Positions 23,761 to 36,200 of a DNA stretch of 64,000 nucleotides are shown piece by piece. The stretch lies in contig JABACO010000003.1 of NCBI GenBank assembly GCA_013339895.1, positions 14,285,308-14,349,307 on the forward strand, given 5' to 3'. The DNA is from Ephydatia muelleri (Eukaryota > Porifera > Demospongiae > Spongillida > Spongillidae). The position numbers and the translations under genes were made by a program. Below the pieces are notes generated by a model. The model was not told the DNA's origin and did not search any database. It saw only the letters and a program-made list of their open reading frames with translations. The first letter of the stretch is position 1. The number at the start of each line of letters is the position of its first letter.

Positions 23761-23853
23761 GAGAATTTACGTTTCGTCTTCCCAATATTAACTAGGTCAG
23801 GGACATCCCTACCCAACAGTACTGATACTGGAAGGCTATCTGAAACTGCTACA

Positions 23854-24120
23854 TCAAGCGTATATGTCACCCCCCTCGACTACAATTTTCACTCGCGCGA
23901 CTGGGTAAGCGACTTCATCTCCATGCGCACACTTCACTATAATGCTGGAGCCCACCATGTCCTCCTCAGTCACCAGGTCGCCTCTAATCATCGTTTTCGC
24001 TGCGCCCGTGTCCAGTACAATATCCTTTACCCACCTATCATTCACCCATCCTGATCTAATGACAGTTGTACTGCTAGACTTTGCAGGTCGCTTGTGCATG
24101 TGCATACTTAACGCCCCCAT
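23854..24120 (-). CDS. Retropepsin of the Gmr1-like element
   Basis: This 88-codon frame overlaps the end of gag. It contains VKDIVLDTGAAKTMIRGDL, with the DTGA active site, and a second strand region VARVKIVVEGGDIYA. Further protease sequence (SVLLGRDVPDLV) continues in another frame to about 23800. Retropepsins cut the polyprotein as dimers. Confidence 0.75.
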   Translation of the reverse strand: MGALSMHMHKRPAKSSSTTVIRSGWVNDRWVKDIVLDTGAAKTMIRGDLVTEEDMVGSSIIVKCAHGDEVAYPVARVKIVVEGGDIYA

Positions 24121-25395
24121 ACATTACCGCACTACTAGGGCACTTACTAGCGATATGCCCGAATTTGTGGCAGGAGTAGCACCTAGGTCCTTTTCTACTG
24201 GGCTGACCTTTTCCGTCTACATCCCTGGTCCCTGCTGATTCTTCGCCGACACGCCCCTTGCCTTGGCCGCCAGTACCAGACTGCTTCCCTCCGTCCCCAT
24301 TTTTTACGTCCTCCCGTTTGCTCTCCAGTCCAGCCTGTCTTCTCGCCTGGGCGTAGTCGTCTGCAAGCTGACCCGCCTCCAAACATGTAGTCGGCTTCCT
24401 CTCACGCACCCATACACGAACATTACTGGGCAACGTGTTGAGTAGTTGTTCCTGAGCAACCACCTCCACGACCGCTTCTGCTGTGGCCTGCTGCTTCAAC
24501 CACTTTTTCGCGAGGTCTTTTACCCTCACCGCCACCTCTCTGTGCGACTCGTCCAGGCTCTTCATCACCGACCGGAACCGAAGTCGATATGTTTCCTCAT
24601 TGATGTCATATCGTTTCAGGATAGCGGCTTTAACACGTTCGTAGTCTACCGCTTCTTCGGATGACATCGCCGCGTATGCCTGCTGAGCCTTTCCGCTTAA
24701 CTGAGGCGCCAGTTTGTAGACCCATCGTTGTCTGTTCACTTCATATGCCGTCATCGTTCTCTCAAACGTGGCTAGGTACGCCTCAATGTCGTCCCTCTCC
24801 GTGAGCTTTGCCACCTTTGCTTCAGCTTCCTTTAGAATACGACCCGTCTGCTCGCCTTCGCGGTTCCGACCATCCTGTGCCAGTCGAGCGACCATCTCGA
24901 ACTGCGCTTTCCACTCGTCTCTAGCCTGGCGCTCACGTTCCGCCTGTCTCTGCTTTTCTTCTTCTCTTTGACGACGCTCCGCTTCTCTTGTTTCCTGTTC
25001 CCTCTGCTTTTCTTCTTCTCTTTGACGACGCTCCGCTTCTCTTGTTTCCTGTTCCCTCTGCTTTTCTTTTCTCTTTGACGACGCTCCGCTTCTCATGTTT
25101 CCTGTTCCCTCTGCTTTTCTTCTTCTCTTTGACGACGCTCCGCTTCTCTCGTTTCCTGTTCCCTCTGCTTTTCTTCTTCTCTTTGACGACGCTCCGCTTC
25201 TCTTGTTTCCTGTTCCCTCACAGCTCGTCGCTGCTCTTCCTCCGCTCTGAGCTTTCGCTCTTCCATCAAGAGCTTCAGAAGGTCGGCCACACTCACCGAT
25301 TCATTTGCGACTGAGTTCCTGCTCGCTGCTTCCTCTGTCTCCGACATCCGTGCCTGCGACTTGTACTCCTTCCCCGAACGCAATGACATATACAA
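24074..25395 (-). pseudogene. gag of the Gmr1-like element with charged repeats and zinc knuckle
   Basis: The first frame (25093-25395) has a Ser/Glu-rich start, then tandem EQETREAERRQREEEKQR units. The second frame (24074-25096) continues the repeats, then a gag core (DDIEAYLATFERTMTAYEV) and a CCHC knuckle, CYSCHKFGHIASKC (about 24150-24190). A one-base loss inside one repeat unit near 25065 causes the frame change. The knuckle and its place ahead of the protease identify it as gag. Confidence 0.8.
24955..25225 (-). repeat. 54-bp tandem repeat inside gag
   Basis: About five units encode an 18-residue block rich in Arg, Glu and Gln (REEEKQREQETREAERRQ). The pattern predicts a long charged helix or coiled coil. 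One unit is a base short, producing the gag frameshift. Confidence 0.85.
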
Positions 25396-25439
25396 GGTTC
25401 TCTACTCAATAAGTGTCTCTTCCTCGTCACGTTACTGAG

Positions 25440-25492
25440 CACCGCTGCCACCAAATGTTAAGGATCCGTTACGCGCTACACCGCTGCCACCA
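25440..25492 (-). other. Duplicated primer-binding site, tRNA-Leu
   Basis: On the minus strand TGGTGGCAGCGGTG appears twice, at 25479-25492 and 25440-25453, each two bases after an LTR end ...CTTAACA. The 39-bp period copies the last LTR bases plus the primer site. The 14 bases complement the CCA-tailed 3' end of the animal tRNA-Leu (AAG) type, as recalled. Confidence 0.7.
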
Positions 25493-25494
25493 AA

Positions 25495-25738
25495 TGTTAA
25501 GGATCCGTTACGCGCTAGCGCAATGTCACCGGACAGAGTTTCCACTAACAGCCAAATACACTAAGCAAGACTGAGCATACACAATTACAACTGGTTTTTA
25601 ACTTCATGCAACACAAGGTAGTCCGCATCAGTACACAATGAGGAATGTTCTGGAAGGTCGGGCCGCTCCTATTCAGTAGCTTATCAACACCTCCATTCAG
25701 GTGATATCTGTCCGGATACGACTCTCTGGGAAGGGCTG
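25495..25738 (-). repeat. 5' LTR of the Gmr1-like element, truncated
   Basis: It matches 20403-20646 closely but stops at 25738, lacking the first 28 bases of the LTR on the minus strand (the TGTCAGGG end). The adjoining sequence does not resume array unit 4, so the right end suffered a deletion or rearrangement. Confidence 0.85.
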
Positions 25739-27142
25739 TGGCCGTTGTATGGCTTTACAATACACATGTATGCAATATTCTTTACTGCTCACGTCCGCAC
25801 GCTCTGCAGAAACTTGTTGGGAAACCAACAGTGTCATTGCGTATGTCTATTGCAAGGCTCCATTGAAAAGGTAGCACAGGTGTATTTTGTTTGGGACTCT
25901 CGTTTTTCACCCTTATATACATCTTAAACAGTTTATGACCACACACTCTACTGGACTTGACATTGCGTGTGGGTGTAGCGCACATGCCCATTTCGCATTA
26001 TTCATTATACATGGTCCCGAGTAACCGTGCATGTGTCGTTCTTTCACCAGAAAATAAGCCCCATCATGTACTAAACGCAAAGGTGATGTGCACGAGTAAG
26101 TTAAAACCATCTGCCTGGGGCGTTTCGAGAAAAATCGGTTGCCGCCTGAGCATTTAATGAAGACAATAAAAGGCTTGCCTTAAGTAGACACATGCGCGGC
26201 ATTTATAGGCCAAAGGAGAACTTACTTTGGCTGTGCGTATTAATTTTTTAAGTACGAAATTGGTTATGGAATAGCTCAAAATTATTTTGGTTTTTTATAT
26301 TGAATTTGTAGTGGCATACAGCCCCTCTTAACGTAATCCACTAAATGATTAGCTCCTCTAGTATTCCAAACGCCAAAATACCGTAATGTTCAAATGTGTT
26401 CTAATTAGCAACCTAGTGTCCATCTCGAAACCACGGCTGTTTCGGTCGTGACATTAGGTTTTACAATTAGATCATATTATTGGAATTACAGTATTTCCAA
26501 TTCATGGTGGACATAAAGCTCATTAACAAACACCTAACATCGGAGACAGTTTATTCACTAATTTTGCCTTTTATACTTGAAATAGGTTAAGCACACACTC
26601 TACTTCGCACAACATCTATGACGCATATTCACACAACGATTCTAACTTCGAACCAGCCCTCGTGCATTTAATGGCAGTCTCATGGCGGGAAATTGTATCG
26701 TCTTTGCGTTCGTATTGTACGAAATCGCGCTTATAAAGTGGCTACTATTTGTTCCAGACTAACAAGCTAAGGCTGGGAAGCGATAATATGAATTCTACAA
26801 TTTACTGCACGCTTTCTATCAGTGAACAAAACTGATGGTTTAATGATCAATATTTACACACTGCTCACGGTACCTGTATCATGGAAGACCTTTTGTAGAG
26901 TTTGCGGGTGCAAGCTTTTCGTAGATCACATACAAGCAAAGGTCAAATAATCATAATCTATGCACACACCAATGTACCACCTACACGGAGGAGATTTTGC
27001 AAGCCTTTCATATCGACACAAAGGATAGCCCTGAAATCCACCCCCCAGGATTTATGCTGCTCAAAAGTAAACACATTACAAGTGCTCGGTGGAGCCATAT
27101 GACTGGTTTAGCCATTCCATGGAGAAATGCCTTTAGTTTGTC
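25739..27142. other. No gene recognised
   Basis: AT-rich sequence. Open frames are short and match nothing I know. The left edge is the broken LTR. Confidence 0.5.
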
Positions 27143-27620
27143 ATGGCTTGCTTATCAGCTTGTAAGGGCTGTAATGTTCATAAGCCATTTTATCCACCGT
27201 GGACAGGAAAGAAGACAGGAAAGAAGACAGGAAAGTCTGAGTACTCCATCAAAATTGTGGAGCACATAAAATCAGTAATGCTTCAAAGGATAAAACTAGC
27301 TATACTACATGCACAGCTGCTATGTGCCATTGAGGAGCTGCAATGTCCTATTTGCTTTGGTGTATTGCGGCAACCAATACAGCTCCCATGCAATAGGTTC
27401 TCATGTGTGCCACCTGTCTGATTGACTATGTCACTTGTCTGGTACCATGCATGGTCCATGTTGTTACATGCCTTCATGTCCGGAATGTGCACTCATTAAA
27501 TTAAGCTGGCCTGCAGAATGGTGAGACTGTTGCAGTATGATGTATTGGTGCTATCTGCATCAAGACATGTAAAAGAAGCATCAATGCGGCCATTGAGCGT
27601 GATAGATATTGTTGCAGGCA
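27143..27620 (+). pseudogene. RING-finger fragment, frameshifted
   Basis: The frame 27143-27421 has a CKGCNVHKPFYPPW motif, a helical linker (IVEHIKSVMLQRIKLAILHAQ) and the first part of a C3HC4 RING, ELQCPICFGVLRQPIQLPC. It stops at 27421. The next RING cysteines (CATCLIDYVTC) are readable one frame over, and ASRHVKEASMRPLSVIDIVA follows near 27560-27615. A CxxC motif, then a linker, then a RING is the arrangement in the RAG1 N-terminal region and in RAG1-N-like transposon proteins of invertebrates. That link is a guess. A plain RING E3 relic is the alternative. Confidence 0.5.
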
Positions 27621-29035
27621 AGTGAGGACGCAAGAGATGCACTAGTCAGTTAGGTGGTTGATGCAACTGAAGAGAACTGTAGAGAACATAAATTTTATTC
27701 AAGGGACCTACACTCTGAAATTGTATCTTACTGGTGACCTTGAGTATCTTAGTAAGATGTATGGACTCTGTATGTGAGCCCACTTGAGAACAGTACCCCC
27801 TTTGCTCTTTTCAAATCACCTCTAGCTTCCATGAAACTTCTGTGATCAAGTACGATGGAATCTAAGGAATGGGGGACACAAGAACCCCTACTATCAATAA
27901 CTGGCCCAGTGTTATCAGGCAAAACAGGCGTGGTCGTTTCCCTACAGGTTTTGGAATATGAGAAAGTATTCACTGGAGGAGTGCTGAGTACATCAAGACC
28001 TTGTAGCAAAGACATTACAAGATCACTATCTTAACACATCAGCTCGTACTGCATTGCCATCCCTAAGAAAATATGCGTCATTTGTATACCAAAATGTATT
28101 AAACTCAATCTCAATTTGTGTGCAAATTCAAAGCATTAAAAGAGTATCAGCCGAGTCGTGTAGCAACGTAGAAACAAATTATCGTAGCCTCCTCATCGAT
28201 TTGAACCTATTTATCTCGAAAAATATATGTATAAGCGGGATTCGTGGAAAACTGAAATAGTTCAAACCGCATCCCAAGAGATATCACGCATTCTAGACTG
28301 TATAACATCAGTTCTCAGTGATGAAACCTGGAAAGCATGGTACCTTTCTATGCAGCTACACCTTACCTTGCATGTAATACCTTCATCTTGTGAGGAATTT
28401 TCGATAGCTTCGCGAAAGAACCCTTTTTCGAGCAAGGTGGAATTAGTGAACTCACGTTGCTAGGTACTTAAAATTCATAGTGGGCGTTTGCCAGGAGCCA
28501 ATTTTTCAATGGACTGAAACAGCCTTGAAATAGCCGTATCGAGATCTCGTGCTTGCATTAGTTAACTAGTTCGTGACGTAAAGTACGACTTATTGCAAAT
28601 GTAATGACCGCGACCGCAAATACTAATTACTATCTCTTTGACCATTTATAGCACTTTTCGTTTCAGTATAAATGCCATAAAAAATATATTATTATGATTG
28701 TCCGATTTTTCTCTATCCAGTGATACAATCGGAAATATTTTTGGCTTAAAAAAGCATTGATTGCCTCTCGATTTATTGGAATATCTGGATACTGCCAACT
28801 GAAAAATTGATTTACTTATTGGTGTAGCGTCCTTGCGTTTAAATAGATAGCAGCTATGGCCAAGCACCTGGGGAGTGATAGCATCAATCACGCCACACCT
28901 ATTACATTTTATGGATTCCTCAAATATACCTTATAGACCTGTGTATAAGGAACTGCTGCTGATGACAACAAAAATTGCATGTGGGTCGTCCCTGTACATT
29001 AAGATTTTACCCCTTCCTCCCCCTCGTAGGCCTTC
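27621..29035. other. No gene recognised
   Basis: Some open frames of 70-90 codons occur on both strands (for example 27749-28015 minus and 28227-28463 plus), but none shows a motif or splice context I can defend. Confidence 0.45.
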
Positions 29036-29410
29036 CCCCTACTACTTCTCTCTCTCTCTCTCCCTCCTCACTCTCTCTCTCTCTCTCGTCGAGACCAAAT
29101 CCCTCTCTCACTCTCTATCTCCTCCCTCGTCAATCTCTCCTCTCTCTCTCCTCTCCCTCTCTCCTCTCTCTCTCTCCTCTCCTCTCGTCGTCTCATCTCT
29201 CACTCTCTCAATCATCTCTCTCGTCCCTCTCTCCTCTCGTCTCGGAATCTCTCGTCGCTCGTCTGCGTCTCTCTGATCCTCTCCTAGGTTCTCTCTCCCT
29301 CCTCTTCTCTCTCGTCACTCTCATCTCTCGGGCGTGCTCGTCCTCCGATCTCTCCATGTCATCTTTCGTCTCTCTCTCTCGTTCTCTCCCCTCTCCCATC
29401 CTTTACTCTC
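29036..29410. repeat. CT-rich low-complexity tract
   Basis: About 370 bases of CTCTC/CTCC on the plus strand with scattered GTC. Long Ser/Leu frames on + and Arg/Glu frames on - are composition artefacts. Confidence 0.9.
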
Positions 29411-30128
29411 ATTTCCCTCCTCCATTTCCCCTTTGCATTCATCTGGTTGACATTATATGTTATATGTTGCACACGAGTCCATAGGTTTTGTAAATTCATA
29501 TCAGAACTGTCACACGCTACATTGATCTGCACACTAGAGCTAGTCCATCGTAATCTAACTCTAAAATACTAAAAAGTTGGGTTATACATATAGGTTTGCT
29601 AACACATAATTATATTGTATGCATGTAACAGTGCTTGTACATTAGATACAACTCAAATCAAGCATCAAAACTGTGGTAGTATTTTGTAATTGGCCTGTAA
29701 AAAGGTAGGTGATTGATGTTTATATGGAGTGCTTTCGACCATCAGCCCCATGATGAAGTGGCTTCATGGTAATGCTGTAGACAAAGATAAATGTATTTTA
29801 AACAGTGCTTAACTGACTGCACCCTTTATTTACCTGCCTGGATTTGCAATGACATTTTGGGAATCGTTGATACTGCAGGAAGGTTTGTAAGCAACTGTTT
29901 GCCTGGGAAAGATGAGGAAGAGAATCATGGCGGTCGAGATAACAAGCTTTCTATTGATTATATTTGATAATCAAACCAAATGAGTCTAGAGCTTGTATAA
30001 TTGAGGAATTCTTTTAAAATGTGTATGGAATTAGTTTTTTTATTCCACAAACTGGTTGTCTAGTTAACAAAACTGCAAACAGACAAGGCTAACACTTCGT
30101 ACTCAAACCACTCCAAAGGTTTTAAACA
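29411..30128 (-). other. 3' region of the NIDO/FN3 gene, no other gene seen
   Basis: This lies downstream of the stop codon at 30129-30131 on the minus strand and includes a candidate poly(A) signal. Nothing else is recognised. Confidence 0.5.
30039..30044 (-). terminator. Candidate poly(A) signal AATAAA
   Basis: AATAAA on the minus strand lies about 85 bases after the stop codon of the NIDO/FN3 gene, a plausible cleavage-signal distance. Confidence 0.5.
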
Positions 30129-30256
30129 TTACCCCTTTCTCCTCATGACTAGAATGGTTACAATGACAGCAACCACCAAAAGGATAAGAAGCACCACAAC
30201 CAAGGTTGCCAGAGTAGCTCCAAGGGCTGTGATGGTTGTGTGGGAGGTCTGGTCTA
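30129..30256 (-). CDS. Last exon: transmembrane helix and tiny tail
   Basis: It follows an ATCTCCAG acceptor in phase 1. It reads VDQTSHTTITALGATLATL, then a hydrophobic run of Val/Leu/Ile about 25 residues long, then VMRRKG and TAA. The short basic tail after the helix fits a stop-transfer anchor. No cytoplasmic signalling motif is present. Confidence 0.85.
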
Positions 30257-33200
30257 CTGGAGATGTGGAAGGTTATCATGAGGGCTCATGTGTATATCAT
30301 ATTGTGTATAACTATGGGAAAAAATGACCAACCTGGAGTTAGAACCATTAATGATGGTGCTGCTGCATATGATTGTGGCTGGTTTACTACTGGCTGTCCA
30401 GATATGTTCAGCATAACCTGCAAACTGAACTCATAATCGTTGTATCTAGGTTCTAAACCACTGATGTCCCCATATGAGGCATTTGGAGGTAAGACCAGGG
30501 TCTGTACTCCACCCATCTGTCGTTTTAATGAATGGTAAAATAGCACATATCCCAGCAAGATGTTTTGACTCAGACCAACAGCAGTATTCCAATGCAGTCG
30601 TACAGCAGTGGTGGAGAGCACCTGGAGTAAGTTGATTGTAACTTGAGCTAATGGGAGACACACAATTTGATAACTATCATTGAGGGAAAATGATACACTC
30701 ACGAATAGTTGCTGTAGCTGCTTGCACGTAAGCTGGTTGTCCACTTCCTTTTGCAGTAAGAGCAACAACACTGAGATTGTAGTTCATTGCAACTGTAAGC
30801 CCAGATAGTACAACTTGTGTGGTAGAGGAATTGTAGATGACCATTGATCCTAATAACACCTGATATCCCATGATCACTCCATTGGGAACAACAGGATGTA
30901 GCCATGTTAGTGTAAGAGTTGTAAAAGTATTGCTGATCTGTTTCAATGCATTTACTGGTCCAGGGACTATATAGCAAGTGGGGAGTACATCAATGAACAT
31001 GATTGATAAATAAGTTGGCCGTCTGTAAATATGAATTAATAGCAGTTTAGTATTTTTTCTGCTTGGATGATTCATCTAAACTAAAGCTAAACTAAAAGTC
31101 CACCTCTGCCTTGATTTAGTACATGCATGTCACATAATGTACCTCAAAAATTTGTTTTTGCTGTGTACAATGTGATTTAAAAATGACAAAATATATTGCA
31201 CTACAACTGTTAGATGTAGGCCTACTTATGCTAGCATGTGCATATAACCATTGGCTTAAGACAGCATTTGTCTCAACTGACCCTAGTACCTGCCACAACT
31301 GCCCCCCTTGGCTGGGTTAGTTGAGCCATTTGACACTTGTTGATTCTTAATTCAGCCCTTTCCTTCACAACCCCAGTCTCTAATATTCCCACGACTTGTA
31401 CCCTAATGATGCCCCTTTATATTAAACTATTAACCTTTCCTTAATACCAAACCCTAGCTGCTAACCCTAAAAGTAGGCTTAACTAACCCACTCCTGCCGT
31501 ACTAATAAACAATAGATACCATACAAATAGAAGCACAATCAATCACAGGAACAGCTACCTGCTCGGTTTTTGCAGCCACAGGGGAATCAGAATAGTTCCT
31601 AAAAATAATACGGGAATTCCATCTGTACATGTCCTTTGCACCTTGACCTACTGGCAGCTTCTACAATCTTACAATGCCTATTTTACTGACCAATATGTTA
31701 AGTCTATTTGTCAATTACCGCAACATGCTAATAGGAACACATCACTTTGTTTGCAATAGTAATCAAGCAACACATATCGTTTTGATGCCATTGTACTTTG
31801 AGTTAATGCTGGTTTGATGAAAATTCTTTACTAGTGGCAGTAATTGCAGGTACTTGAACACTGCTTACCAGATTCTGAAGTTCTTGTTGTGATAACAAGT
31901 GATGGTGTTCCTTCACCAACTGATGTGTTAGCAGTCACATAGCAGTCATATTGAGTGTACGGGTTTAGTCCAGTACTGAATATAACAGCCATTGCTGTCC
32001 CATTTACTACAGATCTGGCAGTGGGCACATTTGGTCCAATGACCTGTTCCGGATAGGCCTGACTGGCAGAGGTGTTGCAATATATAGTGTATGCAATGAT
32101 GATGCCATTCTTTGGTATGGGTGAAGACCAGCTAGCAGACAGTTGGTTAGGTGAACCAGAAACAGTGGATACAGACAGAGCCAGTGGTGATGATGGAACT
32201 GCAGAAATAATTATTTTAATGAAATACATGCACTTACAGTTAATGACATCAATCAATATGGTAAGGTTGAGATTAAAATATGGGTGGGTGAATGACCTTA
32301 AGCCTTTTCCTTTTTTTTTTCAGTCCAAGGAAATTTTCTATGCCAACTATGTTTTATGTGGATTGGAAGACATTGCGTAAGAAGATGGTGAAATGAGTGA
32401 AAAGGTGATAAGGATTCACACAAACGCTTCAATGTAACAACAATTTGTTTTCAGACAGTTTTAAAGAATAAGATCACTATCTTATTAGTAACTTATCTTA
32501 TTACTGCTATTATAGGAAGCAAACCATTTGCACATAATGATTGCATTTTGTCCATAAACGAACACATTTACAATAGTAATCAAACAACACAGATATAGCT
32601 TTGATGTCATTGCTGTGATTTGCATGACCTAATGCTGGTTTGATGTATGTTCTATACTAGTGGCAGTAATGGCAGGTATCTAAACTGCTTACCTGATTTT
32701 GAAGCTGTTGTTGTGATAATCGATGATGGTGTTCCTTCACCAACTGATGTGTTAGCAGTCAAATAGCAATCATATTGAGTGTATGGGTTTAGTCCAGTAC
32801 TGAATGTAACAGCCAATGTTGTCCCATTCACTACAGATCTGGCAGTGGGTACATTTGGTCCAATCACCTGTTCAGGATAGGCCTGACTGTTAGAGGTGTT
32901 GCAATACACAGTGTATGCAATGATGATGCCATTCTTTGGTATGGGTGAAGACCAGCTAGCAGACAGTTGGTTAGGTGAACCAGGAACAGTGGACACAGAA
33001 AGAGCCAGTGGTGATGATGGTACTGTAGAAACAATTATTGTAATCAAGCACATGCACATATAGTTAATGACATGTAAGCTCATTAAAATCAGGTTGAGAT
33101 TAAAATATGGTAGGTGATTTTCCCTACGCCTTTTTCATTCAGTAAACATGGTATGAGTTGGCATGGGAATATGTTTCAGTCCTGGTCAATAGATAAACAT

Positions 33201-36200
33201 TCTACACAACTAGTAGTTGAAGAACTATACTTCAATCATGTATCTTGTGCTGACAATTAATAAGACAAAGAGGAAATAGTTTCTCTCTTAAGAAGCCATG
33301 ATCATCAGGCTGAAGAACGAATTGCCTGATGTCAAGAGAATAACTTTTCAAAGTGACAATGCCACTTGCTATCAAAACGTATTAGTTACACTCCTCATAC
33401 AGGTGTACCTGTTATTTTTATAGTACATAACATTCAAATCAATAGATACATCCTCACTGAGACACAGGATTGAAAGTGAGTATTGGATGCTCGCTCAAGC
33501 AATGCAAAGAATACAATCATGGGTTCGCCAAGGTCTAGTTGTTGGTTTGACTGCTGATGGTGGATTGCTGAATTATGCCTTTTTACTTGATGTTTTTTCT
33601 TTTGGGGCTGGCTGCTAGTGGCGTAGCAAAGTTTCAGAATTTTTTTCTGACGCCTGGCTAGATACAGCTTTCCAGATTTGTCAATGTGTACATCACTCTG
33701 CAAGTTCTTCATTATTATTATGATGATGACCATCACCAGAAAATATTCATCATAAATAAATTAGTGAATAAGGAAATAAAGAAACCTTTTACCAAGCCCG
33801 ATGTCTACAGGTTTAAGGTGCAAATTATGAATAGTTGTTACACGAACCTCAATTTGTATGTATTTATGTGTACTTTGTTTATCTGTGTAGTGGCTACTTG
33901 ATGTATTTGTGCCATATTTTTCTGAATAGCAACAACAGATATGTTTAAAACAATTACCACCTCAGATGAGAAAATATCAGCCAAGAAACATTTGAGCATT
34001 TGACAATAACTGGTATGTCATTTTAGTACACTATTACAAAGTATGACTTATACATTAATTTGGATATACATTTTACAGTACTGGCCTGTGAGTCCGGTCC
34101 AACGCTACTTAACTGTGGCCATCACCTTCTTACTGAAGTTTATATTTCAAGATCCTTTGGAGCAGTATTTTTCTCAGCAGCATCATAGAGGTGGTTCCAA
34201 AGACAACCCCACAGTTAATGAGTACTTGGAGAATGTTGCTACTCTTCATGTGAGGCAACATCTTGCTATTGAACATAAAACAATGAACATATCACCTGAA
34301 AAAGCTTCTGACTGAAATGTGAATAATGAGATTTAAGAATTGTCTTTGTCAGTTCCTGCACATTTTAAACTCTTCCTTGTTACTTGTTTTGTGGAATTCT
34401 TATGTTGCTGCATGATGTTAGACAGTATGTGTTTGCAAATGAATGGTAGCGCATAGTTCATCATCCTGTAATACATTCTCCACTATATGTCAATGCACTT
34501 GCTTCCTTGCATCCATTTCTTCAGTGTTCAGAACTTTATGAATCACAATCTTTATTGCTTTAATTATTTTGAACGTCTGTACATGTAAATAAAGGATATG
34601 GTACCTTAGGATCTACAGTTACAAGCTTTCCTCTATCCACCCTCTCAGTGCATTCTTTGTAAGAATGAACAGGTGTATGGTCCATTTAAGACAATTCATC
34701 GCAATGAAGTTTATTTAGCAAAGCCAGAAAACGTCTACTATTTAGTTCACTTTAATCATCGTACCTTTTAGTAAGTATCATAACGCATTCTTTTTTATGG
34801 CTGAAATTAGTTTTTATTTAGTACTTGAAGCAGTATCCTTTTTTGGTTGCAATGTGGCCATTAGCTGCTTAATAGTTCGTGAAGTGTCATCTCCTTGGCA
34901 TTAGTCACGCTTTCAGGAAGGTTCAACAGGAGACCCAGACAGTCCACGTACCGTTAGAAACACAAAATCGGTGAAAGGCTGACCAATCAGACATTTTACA
35001 GTAGATGGTCACTCTGCTTTTCTCCTTGTTTTATGCAGTCTTTCAAATGTGTCTCGACATGTGGAGAGAGCTAGCGCCTCTGTTTCTTTTCTGCCACGTG
35101 CTTCAAGAATGCACTGAAGAATTTTAAAAGCAATTCTTCACTCCGTGCATCCTGCACCAACTTAACAGCACTGGTATCCTAAAAAGAAGGCAAGAATTAT
35201 TTAACGTAAACCTACCGCGTCCAGGCTCGTCATTCTCGCTGCTTCACCCTCCGTAGATTCATACTCTTCTGAGTCGTTTTTCCTATTCGGAACTCATTGT
35301 AGTACAGAACGTGGTTTACAACGCAACGCGGATGGTTTGCCCGTATTCGTAGATTACGGGGTTGTTTTCTATCCAGGTAATTTAATATCCATGGGTCAGT
35401 TGACATGATCGCCAGTAGAAGGTGATTACTCAATCGCTAATTTGTCTAAACATCCAACGTCATCAGGGATTGATATTAGATACTGCACGTTGGCTCTGCT
35501 TTTAGTGAAATTGAGTGTTATAGACAGTGCCTGCATGGGCACCAAGTGCTGATTTTGTCATGCCACACTCCACTTGAATACTTAATGGCAAAGAGAAATT
35601 GCGTTACATGAGACATGAACATCTTGAACATGACATGATCACAGCCGTTGAAACATTGGTCGTCTGGGATACCGATTTCTTTCCCAACATATCAGTTTTA
35701 TTGCACTTCGGGCAACACTACCGGTTACCAGCGCAAATGCAGAACGCAACTTTTCTGCATTAAAACGACTTAAGAGTTATTGCAGGACGACAATGAGACA
35801 AGAACGATTGAACGGCCTAGCCCACATGCATATCCAGTAGGGGAGACCAGGACTAGAAGTCACACGGGTATGATGTCACAACGTTATATCTCGGTGACGG
35901 ACTGACTAGCTATGCGCCATGTACAGACTGTCAGATGAAATGTTGGCCTTAAAGTTTTGTGTTTATCTATGAAAGGGCAGAAATCTAGCTCTCACCAGAT
36001 GTGCTCGCAATTTGAAATTATGTTTTTTTATCCTCCTGAGTAAATTTTTTGGCTCTGCTATTTAGGCGATTTGTAAAATCAGGTTGAAAGAATATATGAA
36101 CTAAATAATGTGCATCGACTAAGTTTCCCATCAAACTATGTGTAAGTTATAAATTATTAATCTTAGCTGAATAGTTACGCGTAATGGGCCTCAGTGGGGA

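Larger units (their letters stand above)
20403..25738 (-). mobile_element. Gypsy-class retrotransposon with IN upstream of RT (Gmr1-like)
   Basis: Reading on the minus strand: 5' LTR (truncated), tRNA-Leu primer site, gag with a zinc knuckle, protease, integrase zinc finger and core, integrase C-terminal domain, RT, RNase H, polypurine tract, 3' LTR. The integrase C-terminal domain and RT share one uninterrupted frame (20897-22483), so the order is not an artefact of joining fragments. In the Ty3/Gypsy superfamily, IN before RT characterises the Gmr1 group; other lineages have RT-RH-IN. Frameshifts in gag, IN and RH mean this copy is not intact. Confidence 0.88.

Noticed and set aside
28875..29484. 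Ser/Leu-rich 133- and 169-codon open frames
   Set aside because: Generated by the CT-rich tract; no domain, no codon bias and no splice signals.
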